This document shows, in pieces, positions 1 to 9,074 of a stretch of DNA of 64,000 nucleotides. Within the stretch, counting starts at the first letter, position 1. Each line of letters begins with the position of its first letter. Below the pieces are notes generated by a model that saw only the letters and a program-made list of their open reading frames with translations, was not told where the DNA came from and searched no databases. The stretch lies in contig NZ_CP060041.1 in the NCBI RefSeq assembly GCF_014211915.1, positions 868,001 to 932,000 of the forward strand. Direction: 5' to 3'. The translations under genes and the position numbers were made by a program. Source of the DNA: Burkholderia cenocepacia (GTDB lineage: Bacteria > Pseudomonadota > Gammaproteobacteria > Burkholderiales > Burkholderiaceae).

Positions 1-254
1 CCGTGGCCGTCCCAGTGTCGCAGCGTTTGCGCGAACGACGGCATCGCGCCGGACAGTTCCGGATTGCGCACGCTGCGGGCCAGCAGCGAAGCAATCGGCG
101 CGATGAACGTGGCGAGCAGGAACACGAGCAGGGGCAGCGTCAGCAGCAGCGCGCGTAACGCCGCCTTGCGCCGCGCCTGCCGGTATTTGACGGCGTGCTC
201 TGTCGCGAGCGCGGGGCCTGCCGCCGTCATGGGAAGCATTGACGAGTTGTTCAT
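1..254 (-). CDS. ABC transporter permease (polyamine/PotB type), N-terminal part, cut by window edge
   Basis: Only the first 84 residues are inside the window. After a charged N-terminus comes a strongly hydrophobic first membrane segment (LLLTLPLLVFLLATFIAPIA), as in inner-membrane permeases of polyamine-type importers. It is the last visible gene of a minus-strand set: Rieske oxygenase, ATPase, binding protein, permease, with 72 bases separating it from the binding protein. Codon 1 is the ATG at 254, although Met6 or Met9 could also be used. The family is inferred mainly from the neighbouring PotA- and PotD-like genes, since the EAA loop lies outside the window. Confidence 0.75.
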   Translation of the reverse strand, partial: MNNSSMLPMTAAGPALATEHAVKYRQARRKAALRALLLTLPLLVFLLATFIAPIASLLARSVRNPELSGAMPSFAQTLRHWDGH

Positions 255-326
255 CGGGACTCCGGAGCGACGCGCCCGGCACGGGACGCGTCGCGTAATA
301 CCACTACGACGTCATGGAGCGGCGCA

Positions 327-1391
327 TTACTGGCCGAGCCATGTCTGGAAGCGCTTGGTCAGCGCATCGCCGCTGTCGGCCCAGAAGTTCGCGTCGATCT
401 GGATCGGTCGCTTGAAGTTGGCGGGCGCGGTCGGCAGGTCGGCAAGGCGGGCCTTGTCGATCAGCGGCAACGATGCCTTGCGCGGCGGCGCGTAAGCGAT
501 GTACTTCGACAGATCCGCGTATGCCTGCGGCTGCGCCGATGCAGCGATGAACTGCTTCGCGGCCGCGGCGTGCTTCGCACCCTTCGGCACACCCCACCAT
601 TCATAGTCGTACACCTGCGCGTCCCAGACGATCTTGAACGGCTTCTTGTCCTGGTGAACGGCGCTGTCGATGCGGCCGTTGTAGGCCTGCACCATCGTCA
701 CCGCGCCGTCCGCGAGCAACTGCGGGGCTTGCGCACCGGCTTCCCACCACACGATGTTCGACTTGATCGTATCGAGCTTCGCAAACGCACGGTCGACGCC
801 GGCCGGGGTCGCGAGCACCTTGTAGACGTCGGCCGGGGCCACGCCGTCGGCGACCAGCGCCCATTCGAGCGTGACCTTCGGCGACTTTCTCAGGCCGCGC
901 TTGCCCGGGAATTTCTTCAGGTCGAAGAAGTCCGCGATGCGGGTCGGGGCGGTCTTCAGCTTGGACGCATCGTACGCATACACGGTCGACCAGACCATCG
1001 CGGCCACCGAGCATTCGCGCAGCGCGCCCGGCAGGAAATCCGACGTGTTGCCGATCGTCTTGCTGTCCAGCTTGTCGAGCAGACCTTCGTCGCAGGCGTT
1101 GATCGCGTCGTTGGTCTCCATGTCGATCAGGTCCCAAGTCGGGTTCTTCGCCTGTTCCATGGCCTGCAGCTTGGCCAGGCCGCCGTCGTACGACTCGGTC
1201 TGGAACTGGGTGCCGGTCTTCGCGGTGAACGGCTCGAACCATGCGTGGCGAGCGGCCGTTTCATAGGCGCCGCCGAATGTCACGACGGACAGCGTATCCG
1301 CGGCGTGAGCGGCAGACAGCGCGGAAAAGGCGCCGAGTGCGGCGACAGCCGCGATCGTGCGGGGCAGGGACGCGTAGCGAGGGTTTTGCAT
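327..1391 (-). CDS. Periplasmic substrate-binding protein of a polyamine-type ABC transporter
   Basis: A 354-residue protein with a classic Sec signal peptide (hydrophobic core about residues 13-28, cleavage after AHA). The mature part is a PotD/family 1-like periplasmic binding protein (LSVVTFGGAYETA; later IVWDAQVYDYEWWGVPKGAKH). The start is the ATG at 1391, three bases after the ATPase stop, where the signal peptide begins; a longer reading of the frame has no export signal. It should capture the substrate for the permeases encoded next. The adjacent Rieske oxygenase suggests that the ligand is a catabolised amine or quaternary ammonium compound rather than a plain polyamine. This is inference from context; the ligand cannot be read from sequence. 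Confidence 0.88.
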   Translation of the reverse strand: MQNPRYASLPRTIAAVAALGAFSALSAAHAADTLSVVTFGGAYETAARHAWFEPFTAKTGTQFQTESYDGGLAKLQAMEQAKNPTWDLIDMETNDAINACDEGLLDKLDSKTIGNTSDFLPGALRECSVAAMVWSTVYAYDASKLKTAPTRIADFFDLKKFPGKRGLRKSPKVTLEWALVADGVAPADVYKVLATPAGVDRAFAKLDTIKSNIVWWEAGAQAPQLLADGAVTMVQAYNGRIDSAVHQDKKPFKIVWDAQVYDYEWWGVPKGAKHAAAAKQFIAASAQPQAYADLSKYIAYAPPRKASLPLIDKARLADLPTAPANFKRPIQIDANFWADSGDALTKRFQTWLGQ

Positions 1392-1393
1392 TA

Positions 1394-2572
1394 TCAGGCT
1401 CCAGAGGCGATGGGCACGGCAACAGGCGGGATGGGTAAGCGAACGGCGGAGCTTGCGACGCGGGGGATGGCGGATGGCGACAGCACCTTGCAGTCGTCCG
1501 GGCGCCATACGATCGTCGCGGTTGCGCCGATCGGCGGCAGCGCGACGAGGCGCGTGTTGGGGACCTTGACGACCATCGTGTCGCCGCTGTCGAGTTGCAG
1601 CTGCACGCGATGATGATCGCCGCAATACACGATGTCGCGCACGGTCGCGGCGAGTGCGTTCGATCCCGCCGGCACGTTCGCGGTTTCGGCGATACCGAGT
1701 ACCTGCGCGCGCTCGGGGCGCAGCGCGAGCGTGGCGTCGTCGCCTGCCTCGACCTGGTTGCCGCGGCGACCGCGGATCGTGATACCGCCACGAAGCTGAA
1801 GCACGGCCCATTCGCCATCGAGCGCGCTGACGCGCCCGGCGAGACCGTTGTTCTCGCCGACGAAGTTCGCGACGAAGGCGTTCTGCGCGTTTTCGTACAG
1901 CTCGGTCGGCGTCGCGGCCTGCTGGATGCGTCCGTCGGAGAACACGGCGACGCGATTCGACATGGTCAGCGCTTCGTTCTGATCGTGCGTCACATAGACG
2001 ATCGTGAGCGACAGATCGCGATGCAGCCGCATGATTTCGTACTGCATCGTTTCGCGGAGCCGTTTGTCGAGCGCGCCGAGCGGTTCGTCCATCAGCACCA
2101 CGCGAGGCTCGAATACCAGTGCGCGGGCCAGCGCAACGCGCTGCTGCTGGCCGCCCGACAACTGCGCGGGACGTCGCGATGCGAGATGCGACAACTCCAC
2201 CATGTCGAGCGCGCGTTGCACGCGCTGTTTGCGCTCCTCGCGAGCGGTCTTGCGCACCGATAGCGGAAACGCGACGTTCTCGGCGATCGTCAGGTGCGGG
2301 AACAGCGCGTAGTTCTGGAACACCATGCCGATGTCGCGCTGGTGCGGCGGCTTGTCGTCGAGGCGATGACCGTCGAGCAGGATGGTGCCGTCGGTCGGGG
2401 TCTCGAAACCGGCGAGCATCATCAGCGTGGTGGTCTTGCCGGAGCCGGACGGTCCCAGCAGCGAGACGAATTCACCCCGGGCGATGTCGAGATCGAGACC
2501 GTCGACAACCGCATGCCGGCTGTCGTAGGACTTGCTGACGCCGACGAACGAAATGTAGGGTTGACTGGTCAT
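1394..2572 (-). CDS. ABC transporter ATP-binding protein, PotA type
   Basis: A 392-residue nucleotide-binding subunit. Walker A is GPSGSGKT, the signature is LSGGQQQR, Walker B is VVLMDEPLGALD and the switch His lies in VTHDQNEA. The C-terminal third is a TOBE-like domain (ALRPERAQVLG), typical of PotA/FbpC/UgpC ATPases that energise spermidine, iron and sugar importers. I prefer the ATG at 2572; an upstream TTG at 2584 would add four residues. It follows the Rieske oxygenase by 49 bases and abuts the binding protein, so the genes form one transcription unit. Confidence 0.9.
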   Translation of the reverse strand: MTSQPYISFVGVSKSYDSRHAVVDGLDLDIARGEFVSLLGPSGSGKTTTLMMLAGFETPTDGTILLDGHRLDDKPPHQRDIGMVFQNYALFPHLTIAENVAFPLSVRKTAREERKQRVQRALDMVELSHLASRRPAQLSGGQQQRVALARALVFEPRVVLMDEPLGALDKRLRETMQYEIMRLHRDLSLTIVYVTHDQNEALTMSNRVAVFSDGRIQQAATPTELYENAQNAFVANFVGENNGLAGRVSALDGEWAVLQLRGGITIRGRRGNQVEAGDDATLALRPERAQVLGIAETANVPAGSNALAATVRDIVYCGDHHRVQLQLDSGDTMVVKVPNTRLVALPPIGATATIVWRPDDCKVLSPSAIPRVASSAVRLPIPPVAVPIASGA

Positions 2573-2621
2573 CGTGAGCTTCAATGAGGTGACGTGGGTG
2601 GCGAGTCGTTTGCGTGCGGCT

Positions 2622-3770
2622 TCAGACGGCGACGTGCGACGCCAGATAGCGCGCGAAGTCGTAGTTCGGCCGTTCCAGATGACTCAGGTGACCGGGCTTC
2701 GCAAGCGGGGCATGCACGCCGCGGAACACGGCCTCGACGCCGCGCCGGTCTTCGAGATTGACTTCGTCGAGCAGCTTCTTCAGCGCCGCCATGTATTCGG
2801 CTGCCTTCGGGTCGTCGATGAATTCCGGCGACAGGCCGCCGCCGAAGCGGATATGCACGCGATCCACGCCCAGCGGCTGAAGCACGAGATACCAGAAATA
2901 GCCCGGCGTCAGCGTGACGAGATGGGTCGGGTAGATCGCGAGGAGCGCTGTCGTCTTGCGCCATTGGCCTTGCAGGCGGGTATTGTCCGGATGCGCATTG
3001 CCGATCGGCAGCGAGGCCTCTTTCGTGATCCAGTGATAGTTGAATGCAGGAAGTCCGGGCGGGCACTCCATCTCGTCGAGCCTCGAATGCGGGCCCACCG
3101 TCGCGCGATGCAGCATCGGCAGGTGATAGCTCTCCATGAAATTTTCCGCGAGGATCTTCCAGTTGGTGTCCCACACGTGTTCTTCGTGGAAGGTCTCGAC
3201 ATACGACGCCATGTCGTAATTGACGATCAATTCGTCGAGCTCCTTCAATCGGGCGGCGACAGGTGACGCCTCCTCATTGAGCGTGACGTAGACCCAGCCC
3301 TGCCAGATCTCGCAGCGAACCTGCGGAAGCTTGTAGCTGTCCTTACAGAAACCGTCCTGCCTGTCCATCATCGGTGCAGCGCGCAGATCGCCGTCCAGCG
3401 AGTAATTCCACGCGTGATACGGACAAACGATCCGGCGCACATTGCCCCGGCCTTCGAGCAGGGTGGACATGCGGTGGAGGCATACGTTCGACATTGCACG
3501 CAGTGTGCCGTCGTCGCGGCGGATCACGATAATCGGCTGGCCGGCGATCTCCGCGGTCAGGTAGTCGCCCGGATTCGGCAGTGCGCTCGCGCGGCCCATG
3601 CACAGCCATTCGTTGCGAAAGAGGGTTTGCTGTTCCCGCTCGAGGAATTCGGGTGATGTGTAGACTCCCGGCGGCATCGCACGAGCGTCGCCGAAGTCGC
3701 GTTCACAATTGGTTTTCAGGTCGCGGACGATCACGTCGATAGACGGCGCTGCCGTAGGGATGGAACGCAT
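2622..3770 (-). CDS. Rieske non-heme iron oxygenase, alpha subunit
   Basis: A 382-residue ring-hydroxylating-oxygenase-type large subunit. The Rieske [2Fe-2S] ligands are C97-x-H99 and C116-x2-H119 (CPYHAW). The mononuclear iron site is ENFMESYHLPMLH, with H216 and H221. The residue that bridges Rieske and iron centres is Glu213 rather than the Asp of aromatic dioxygenases. In the family, Glu here is known from oxygenases acting on quaternary ammonium compounds (carnitine CntA, glycine betaine GbcA). Being first gene of an operon with an amine-type ABC importer fits that group. No reductase partner is adjacent. The true substrate is not determinable here. Confidence 0.88.
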   Translation of the reverse strand: MRSIPTAAPSIDVIVRDLKTNCERDFGDARAMPPGVYTSPEFLEREQQTLFRNEWLCMGRASALPNPGDYLTAEIAGQPIIVIRRDDGTLRAMSNVCLHRMSTLLEGRGNVRRIVCPYHAWNYSLDGDLRAAPMMDRQDGFCKDSYKLPQVRCEIWQGWVYVTLNEEASPVAARLKELDELIVNYDMASYVETFHEEHVWDTNWKILAENFMESYHLPMLHRATVGPHSRLDEMECPPGLPAFNYHWITKEASLPIGNAHPDNTRLQGQWRKTTALLAIYPTHLVTLTPGYFWYLVLQPLGVDRVHIRFGGGLSPEFIDDPKAAEYMAALKKLLDEVNLEDRRGVEAVFRGVHAPLAKPGHLSHLERPNYDFARYLASHVAV

Positions 3771-3865
3771 CGTGCCTCCTGGAAACGTTGAAACCGATCA
3801 CATTGAAGACCAATTTAACAAGTCCAATAAAGAGTCGAAATATTCTTTTCGGATGCAACAAGAAG

Positions 3866-3879
3866 TTTTTCCCTATGCA
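3866..3879 (-). promoter_or_regulatory. Candidate LysR operator, copy 1 (TGCATAGGGAAAAA)
   Basis: Read on the minus strand this is TGCATAGGGAAAAA, 96 bases upstream of the Rieske oxygenase start and overlapping the stop codon of the LysR gene. Thirteen bases are identical to a site at 5124 in front of the amino-acid-type binding protein, and a two-mismatch copy lies before the LysR gene at 4874. Repetition at each divergent promoter suggests one regulator binding all three. Confidence 0.5.
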
Positions 3880-4811
3880 GTCGGGGTTGCCTGGACGTGC
3901 ACCTGAGGGATGTAGGTTTCGCAGAATTGCGCGAAGCGCGTGACGAGCTGGCGGGGTTTCATGCTGCGCGACATCGCGATGCCGAGGGTGATCGCCGCGA
4001 CCTCGTCGCGAAACGGACGGACCGCGAAAGTCGCACCATCGACGGTGCGGGTCGAACGAAGCGGGAAGTTCAGGATGCTGTAGCCGAGGCCGTTGGCCAC
4101 CATGCCGCGCACGACTTCCGGCTGCGAGGAACGGAACGTCGGCGACGGGCGGCGGCCAAGCGGATCGAACAATCCGGCAAAGTACTCGCGACTGTGCGGC
4201 AGGTCGAGCAGAACATACGGTTCGTTGAGCAAATCGGCGAGGGCAACTTTCTTGCTGCGAGCGAGCTTGTGTTCGAGCGGCAGAATGGCATACGGCGGTA
4301 GCGTGACGAGCGGCGTGAACGAAATGTCGTCGGCAATATCGAGGCTATAAGTGAGCGCCATGTCCAGCGTGCCGTTGCTCAGTGCCGACAGCAGGTCGTC
4401 CTGGTTTGCCTCCATCGTGCGGAAGCCGATACCGCTGTGCTCGGAAACGAAGCGGCTCATCAATGCCGGCATCAACGGCGGCGCCAGCGAGACGAGGCAG
4501 CCCAGTGCGATCGTGCCGGACATGCCGCCATCCATCTCGCGTGCCATCGTCTGCAGTTCTTCCGCGTTTTTCAGCAGGTTGCGAACCTGACCGAGCACGT
4601 CGCGTCCCGCGGGCGTCAACGACACGCCGCTCGCACGATGGCGGATAAAGAGCTGAATGCCGAATGAAGATTCCAGTTCGCCTATCGATGTGGAGATCGA
4701 CGGCTGGGAGATGTGCAACTGGCGTGCGGCGGCGGTAAACGACAGTGTTTCCGCGGTGACCACGAAGTAGCGCAATTGGCGCAACGAATAGCGCAACGCA
4801 ATGTTTTCCAT
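3873..4811 (-). CDS. LysR-family transcriptional regulator
   Basis: A 312-residue LysR protein. The N-terminal winged helix-turn-helix (LRQLRYFVVTAETLSFTAAARQLHISQPSIS) runs over residues 8-40, followed by a linker helix and a periplasmic-binding-protein-like effector domain. I chose the ATG at 4811 (MENIALRYS); 20 further in-frame codons upstream look non-coding. It stands between the Rieske/ABC operon, transcribed the same way, and the oppositely oriented amino-acid-type ABC genes, the usual place for a LysR regulator of both. Three related candidate operators flank it. Confidence 0.9.
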   Translation of the reverse strand: MENIALRYSLRQLRYFVVTAETLSFTAAARQLHISQPSISTSIGELESSFGIQLFIRHRASGVSLTPAGRDVLGQVRNLLKNAEELQTMAREMDGGMSGTIALGCLVSLAPPLMPALMSRFVSEHSGIGFRTMEANQDDLLSALSNGTLDMALTYSLDIADDISFTPLVTLPPYAILPLEHKLARSKKVALADLLNEPYVLLDLPHSREYFAGLFDPLGRRPSPTFRSSQPEVVRGMVANGLGYSILNFPLRSTRTVDGATFAVRPFRDEVAAITLGIAMSRSMKPRQLVTRFAQFCETYIPQVHVQATPTA

Positions 4812-4873
4812 GAAGCGTGGCTCGCAAAGTATCGGATCGGAAACGGCTCGCAACGCGAGGCGCGCTGCCATTT

Positions 4874-4886
4874 TGCATAGTCAAAA
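4874..4886 (+). promoter_or_regulatory. Candidate LysR operator, copy 2 (TGCATAGTCAAAA)
   Basis: TGCATAGTCAAAA differs at two positions from the 13-base motif shared by the sites at 3866 and 5124. It lies 63 bases upstream of the LysR start codon, where an autoregulatory site would be expected. Confidence 0.4.
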
Positions 4887-5123
4887 AGAGGCTTATCGAA
4901 AATCTGCATCATTTTTTCCCATGCGTATTGGCGCGGGCGTTCGAGGGACGGCGTCGATACTTCTGTTCGTGCACCGTGTGATCAGAGGGATGAGTCGCGC
5001 TGGTGCATGGCGCGACAAAACCGTGCAAGCCGTTCACCACGCAATGAATCGGCAGACGATTGACGGTATGTGCGATACGCGTCGCCGACACCGCGAGGCG
5101 GCGCAGCGTCGTTGAAAACAGCG

Positions 5124-5143
5124 TGCATAGGGAAAAGCTTTTC
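5124..5143 (+). promoter_or_regulatory. Candidate LysR operator, copy 3, running into a palindrome
   Basis: TGCATAGGGAAAA at 5124-5136 matches the minus-strand site before the Rieske gene exactly over 13 bases. It runs into the perfect 12-base palindrome GAAAAGCTTTTC (5132-5143). It is 136-155 bases upstream of the binding-protein start. Confidence 0.5.
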
Positions 5144-5278
5144 GGTGGATCGGAAAACAATATTTCTGGCGATAAATTGACCGCATAAATTGCGTTGACG
5201 GCGGATGCGCCGGGCGATGACCGGGCAGGCGTCAATCCGGTCATCCAGTCACTTTTCGATTCGAACGGAACACGTCAG

Positions 5279-6106
5279 ATGAAACGATCCAAGTCCTGTA
5301 CTTCGCTGTTCGTGGCATTGATCCTCGCGGCAGCCAGCGTGGCCGCACATGCCGAGAGCCTGCTCGATCGCGTCAAGCAGCACGGCGAGCTGGTGGTGGG
5401 GACCGAAATGCAGTTCGCGCCGTTCGATTTCCTCGAAAACGGCCAGCAGGCCGGCTTCAACAAGGCGCTGTTCGCGGCCGTGGGCCAGATCATCGGCGTG
5501 AAAGTACGCTTCATCGATCTGCCGTGGGAAAGCGTGCTGCCCGGGCTCGACGCGGGCAAGTTCGACATGGTCGCGGGGCCGCTGACCGTCACGAAGGCGC
5601 GCATGGAGCGCTATGCGTTCTCGTTGCCGATCGCGGAAGCCACCGATGCATTGCTGAAGCGAACCGGCGACGGCAGTCTCAAGACCTCTGCCGATATCGC
5701 GGGTAAAGTGGTTGGCGCAGGCAAGGGCAGCGCGCAGCTCGAGCAGTTGAAGAGCTACGCGGCGACGCTGCCGAAGCCGCCGACGATCCGCGAATACGTC
5801 GACAACAACCAGGCGTATGCAGACCTCGCAACCGGGCGCATCGTCGCCGTCGCCAACTCGCTGACCAACATCGCGTATGTCGCGAAGCAGCGCCCGGCGG
5901 TGTTCTCGGTGGTGCAACCCGCGTTCGGCGCAAAAGTCTACTTCGCCTATGCGCTGCGCAAGGATGCGGACAGCGCGTCGCTGGCCAATGCGTTCAACGC
6001 GGCGCTCGTCGCGTTGAACAAGAACGGCACGCTTGCGACACTGCAGCACAAATGGCTCGGCGTTGCGACCGCAATGCCGGCCGAGATGCCCACGCCGAAC
6101 TATTGA
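5279..6106 (+). CDS. Periplasmic binding protein of a polar-amino-acid-type ABC transporter (family 3)
   Basis: A 275-residue exported protein: signal peptide MKRSKSCTSLFVALILAAASVAAHAES, then a family 3 solute-binding domain (HGELVVGTEMQFAPFDFLENGQ, later ADLATGRIVAVANS). This family binds amino acids, opines and related small ligands. The ATG at 5279 is chosen because the signal peptide begins there. Two permease genes follow directly, the first beginning within 64 bases. Regulation by the upstream LysR protein is suggested by the shared operator at 5124. Confidence 0.9.
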   Translation: MKRSKSCTSLFVALILAAASVAAHAESLLDRVKQHGELVVGTEMQFAPFDFLENGQQAGFNKALFAAVGQIIGVKVRFIDLPWESVLPGLDAGKFDMVAGPLTVTKARMERYAFSLPIAEATDALLKRTGDGSLKTSADIAGKVVGAGKGSAQLEQLKSYAATLPKPPTIREYVDNNQAYADLATGRIVAVANSLTNIAYVAKQRPAVFSVVQPAFGAKVYFAYALRKDADSASLANAFNAALVALNKNGTLATLQHKWLGVATAMPAEMPTPNY

Positions 6107-6169
6107 GTGCCACGTCCGGGCAGCAGCATCGATACGCTACCGCCGGGCAACCCTACCGGGCAACCTGCC

Positions 6170-6820
6170 ATGTTCAGCCTGAACACCTTCATCGACGGCC
6201 TGCCGTTGCTGTTCCACGCGGCGCTGATGACGCTCGAAGTCTCCGCAGCCGGGCTGGTGCTCGGCTTCTGCATCGGCCTCGTGGTCTGCTGCGGACGGCT
6301 TGCACCGCACGTTGCGATTCGTACCGCTGCCGGTGCGTATGTCCGGGTGTTTCGCGGGGTGCCGCTGCTCGTGCAACTGCTGCTCGTCTACTACTTCCTG
6401 CCGTTCGTGGGCCTCAATGTGCCGCCCGTGATGGCGGCCGTCAGTGCCGTGTCGCTGTGCTCTGCCGCGTATATCGCCGAAATTCTCCGTGGCGGATTCG
6501 CGAATCTCCCGAAGGGCCAGCTCGAGGCGGCGACGATGCTCGGGTTCTCGGCAACAGATCGTCTGTGGAGGATCCAGGTGCCGCAGGCCGTGCGGATGAC
6601 TCTGCCCTCGCTCGTCAACGAAATGGTGCTGCTGATCAAGGCGTCGTCGCTCGTCTCCGTGGTCGGGGTGGCGGAGATCACGCGAACCGCGCAGAACATC
6701 GCCGCCAGCACGTATCAGCCGCTCGAGGCTTATGTTGCGGCCGGGATGATCTATTTTCTGCTCTGCGGTTCGCTGGCATTGATCGCGCATGGCGCGGAGC
6801 GACGCCTGCGCGCGGCATGA
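6170..6820 (+). CDS. Amino-acid-type ABC transporter permease, first subunit
   Basis: A 216-residue integral membrane protein of the HisM/GlnP type with about five membrane segments. It carries the EAA-type cytoplasmic loop (GQLEAATMLGFSATDRLWRIQVPQA), the docking site for the ATPase. The ATG at 6170 starts the protein at MFSLNTF. A GTG directly abutting the preceding stop (6107) would add 21 polar residues and is less likely. It pairs with the second permease, 27 bases downstream. Confidence 0.88.
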   Translation: MFSLNTFIDGLPLLFHAALMTLEVSAAGLVLGFCIGLVVCCGRLAPHVAIRTAAGAYVRVFRGVPLLVQLLLVYYFLPFVGLNVPPVMAAVSAVSLCSAAYIAEILRGGFANLPKGQLEAATMLGFSATDRLWRIQVPQAVRMTLPSLVNEMVLLIKASSLVSVVGVAEITRTAQNIAASTYQPLEAYVAAGMIYFLLCGSLALIAHGAERRLRAA

Positions 6821-6847
6821 CGCGTCAGTGACTTGCCGGAGACCCTC

Positions 6848-7510
6848 ATGCTGACTTTCCATCCCGATGTACTCGTGAACAACTTGCCGGAGATCGGCGC
6901 GGGTCTCGCGATGACCGTGGCGACCTGGGCGGCCAGTACGCTCGCCGGGGCGGCGATCGGTTTCGGTGCGGCGCTTGCGCAGCAGGCGGGCGGCCGCTTC
7001 GTACGCGCGGCGATTCGCGTCTATGTGGAGCTGTTCCGCGGCACGCCGTTTCTCGTGCAGCTCTTTCTGCTGTACTACGGCGGCCCGGCATTCGGATTGA
7101 CGTTCGATCCGTTGACGGCAGGTGTGGTCGGCCTTGCGCTCTATGCGGGTGCCTATTTCACCGAGGCATTTCGTTCCGGATTTTCAGCCGTGCCGCAGGG
7201 GCATGTCGAAGCGGCATCCTGTCTCGGCCTGAGCCGCTGGCAAACGACCTTTCGCGTGCAATTGCCGCAGATGATGGTGCTGATCCTGCCGGCGCTCACC
7301 AATCTGGCCATCGTGCTGAGCAAGGAAACCGCCGTCCTGTCGATCGTCACCGTACCGGAACTGACATTCGTGCTGACCGGTATCGGCTCGGCGAGCTTCG
7401 CGTTCGTCGAGACATTGCTCGCACTATCCGTGTGCTACCTGTTGCTTGTCGAAATGGCGACGTGGGCCGGCACGGCCGTCGAGCGTCGCGTCGCGCGACG
7501 GCTTGCATGA
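6848..7510 (+). CDS. Amino-acid-type ABC transporter permease, second subunit
   Basis: A 220-residue HisQ/GlnP-type permease with the EAA loop GHVEAASCLGLSRWQTTFRVQLPQM. The ATG at 6848 is preferred over a TTG 15 bases upstream. Together with the previous gene it would form a heterodimeric membrane channel for the ligand bound by the 5279 gene product. No ATP-binding subunit follows before trpS. The transporter must borrow an ATPase, perhaps the PotA-like one in the facing operon or one elsewhere in the genome. Confidence 0.87.
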   Translation: MLTFHPDVLVNNLPEIGAGLAMTVATWAASTLAGAAIGFGAALAQQAGGRFVRAAIRVYVELFRGTPFLVQLFLLYYGGPAFGLTFDPLTAGVVGLALYAGAYFTEAFRSGFSAVPQGHVEAASCLGLSRWQTTFRVQLPQMMVLILPALTNLAIVLSKETAVLSIVTVPELTFVLTGIGSASFAFVETLLALSVCYLLLVEMATWAGTAVERRVARRLA

Positions 7511-7695
7511 TGCGATACACCGCGTCGCTTTGCTTCCCTTGATCCGGGCCGATTGCAGCATCGCGCAGCCGATCTTTTGCTTCGACGGAATGCCCGCGAC
7601 GGAAGGTGTTCGAATCGTTGCCGGTTACGCTCCCTGTCGATGTTCATGTCGGGCGTGCATGGCGCGGTGGGTGCAATGCACGCCGGCATCGCCGC

Positions 7696-8829
<1,134 letters not shown>

Positions 8830-8836
<7 letters not shown>

Positions 8837-8880
8837 CGCCACCAGCAATGCACGATCGGCGAGGCAGGTCGGGTTTCCAT
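8830..8880 (-). CDS. Putative TrpS leader peptide with tandem Trp codons
   Basis: A 16-codon frame (METRPASPIVHCWWRA) whose codons 13 and 14 are both Trp, ending just before the hairpins. Trp is rare, so two in a row in a tiny frame upstream of trpS is the hallmark of ribosome-mediated attenuation. No Shine-Dalgarno precedes the ATG. The -10-like TATACT at 8887-8892 places the likely transcript start about at the ATG, so translation would be leaderless. The frame is also open further upstream, so a longer product is not excluded. Confidence 0.5.
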
Positions 8881-8886
8881 CGCGGC

Positions 8887-8892
8887 AGTATA
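8887..8892 (-). promoter_or_regulatory. -10 element (TATACT) of the trpS transcript
   Basis: TATACT on the minus strand, six bases before the leader-peptide ATG. No good -35 hexamer is visible at standard spacing, so this is only a partial promoter call. Confidence 0.4.
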
Positions 8893-8918
8893 GCGTAGTG
8901 TGCGGTTGGCCGCGCGCG

Positions 8919-9074
8919 TCAGCGGATCACCGACTCCATCGCGAGGTAGGCGGTTTCGGCGGACGGCCACAGCAAATACAGCAGGCCGGCCATCAGCAGC
9001 CACGCGCCGGCGCGTACGAGCGGCGTGCGGTCTTTGTCGCGTGGGGGACGGGTGGGCTGCTTCGATTTCTTCAT
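8919..9074 (-). CDS. Small single-pass membrane protein, unknown function
   Basis: A 51-residue frame: a basic N-terminus (MKKSKQPTRPPRDKDRTPLVR) followed by one hydrophobic segment (AGAWLLMAGLLYLLWP) and a short tail. Basic residues before the helix predict N-in topology. It ends 27 bases before the -10 of the trpS leader. I do not recognise a family. Support is the well-formed membrane helix and normal codon composition. Confidence 0.5.
   Translation of the reverse strand: MKKSKQPTRPPRDKDRTPLVRAGAWLLMAGLLYLLWPSAETAYLAMESVIR

Larger units (their letters stand above)
4812..5278. other. Divergent intergenic regulatory region
   Basis: This 467-base stretch between the LysR gene and the plus-strand binding-protein gene has no convincing coding frame. 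It is clearly more A+T-rich than its neighbours, particularly 5110-5200, and holds two candidate operator copies at 4874 and 5124. Confidence 0.7.

Noticed and set aside
3771..3872. Rho-independent terminator after lysR
   Set aside because: The stretch is A+T-rich but no stem with a following T-run could be formed; it is more likely the Rieske promoter.
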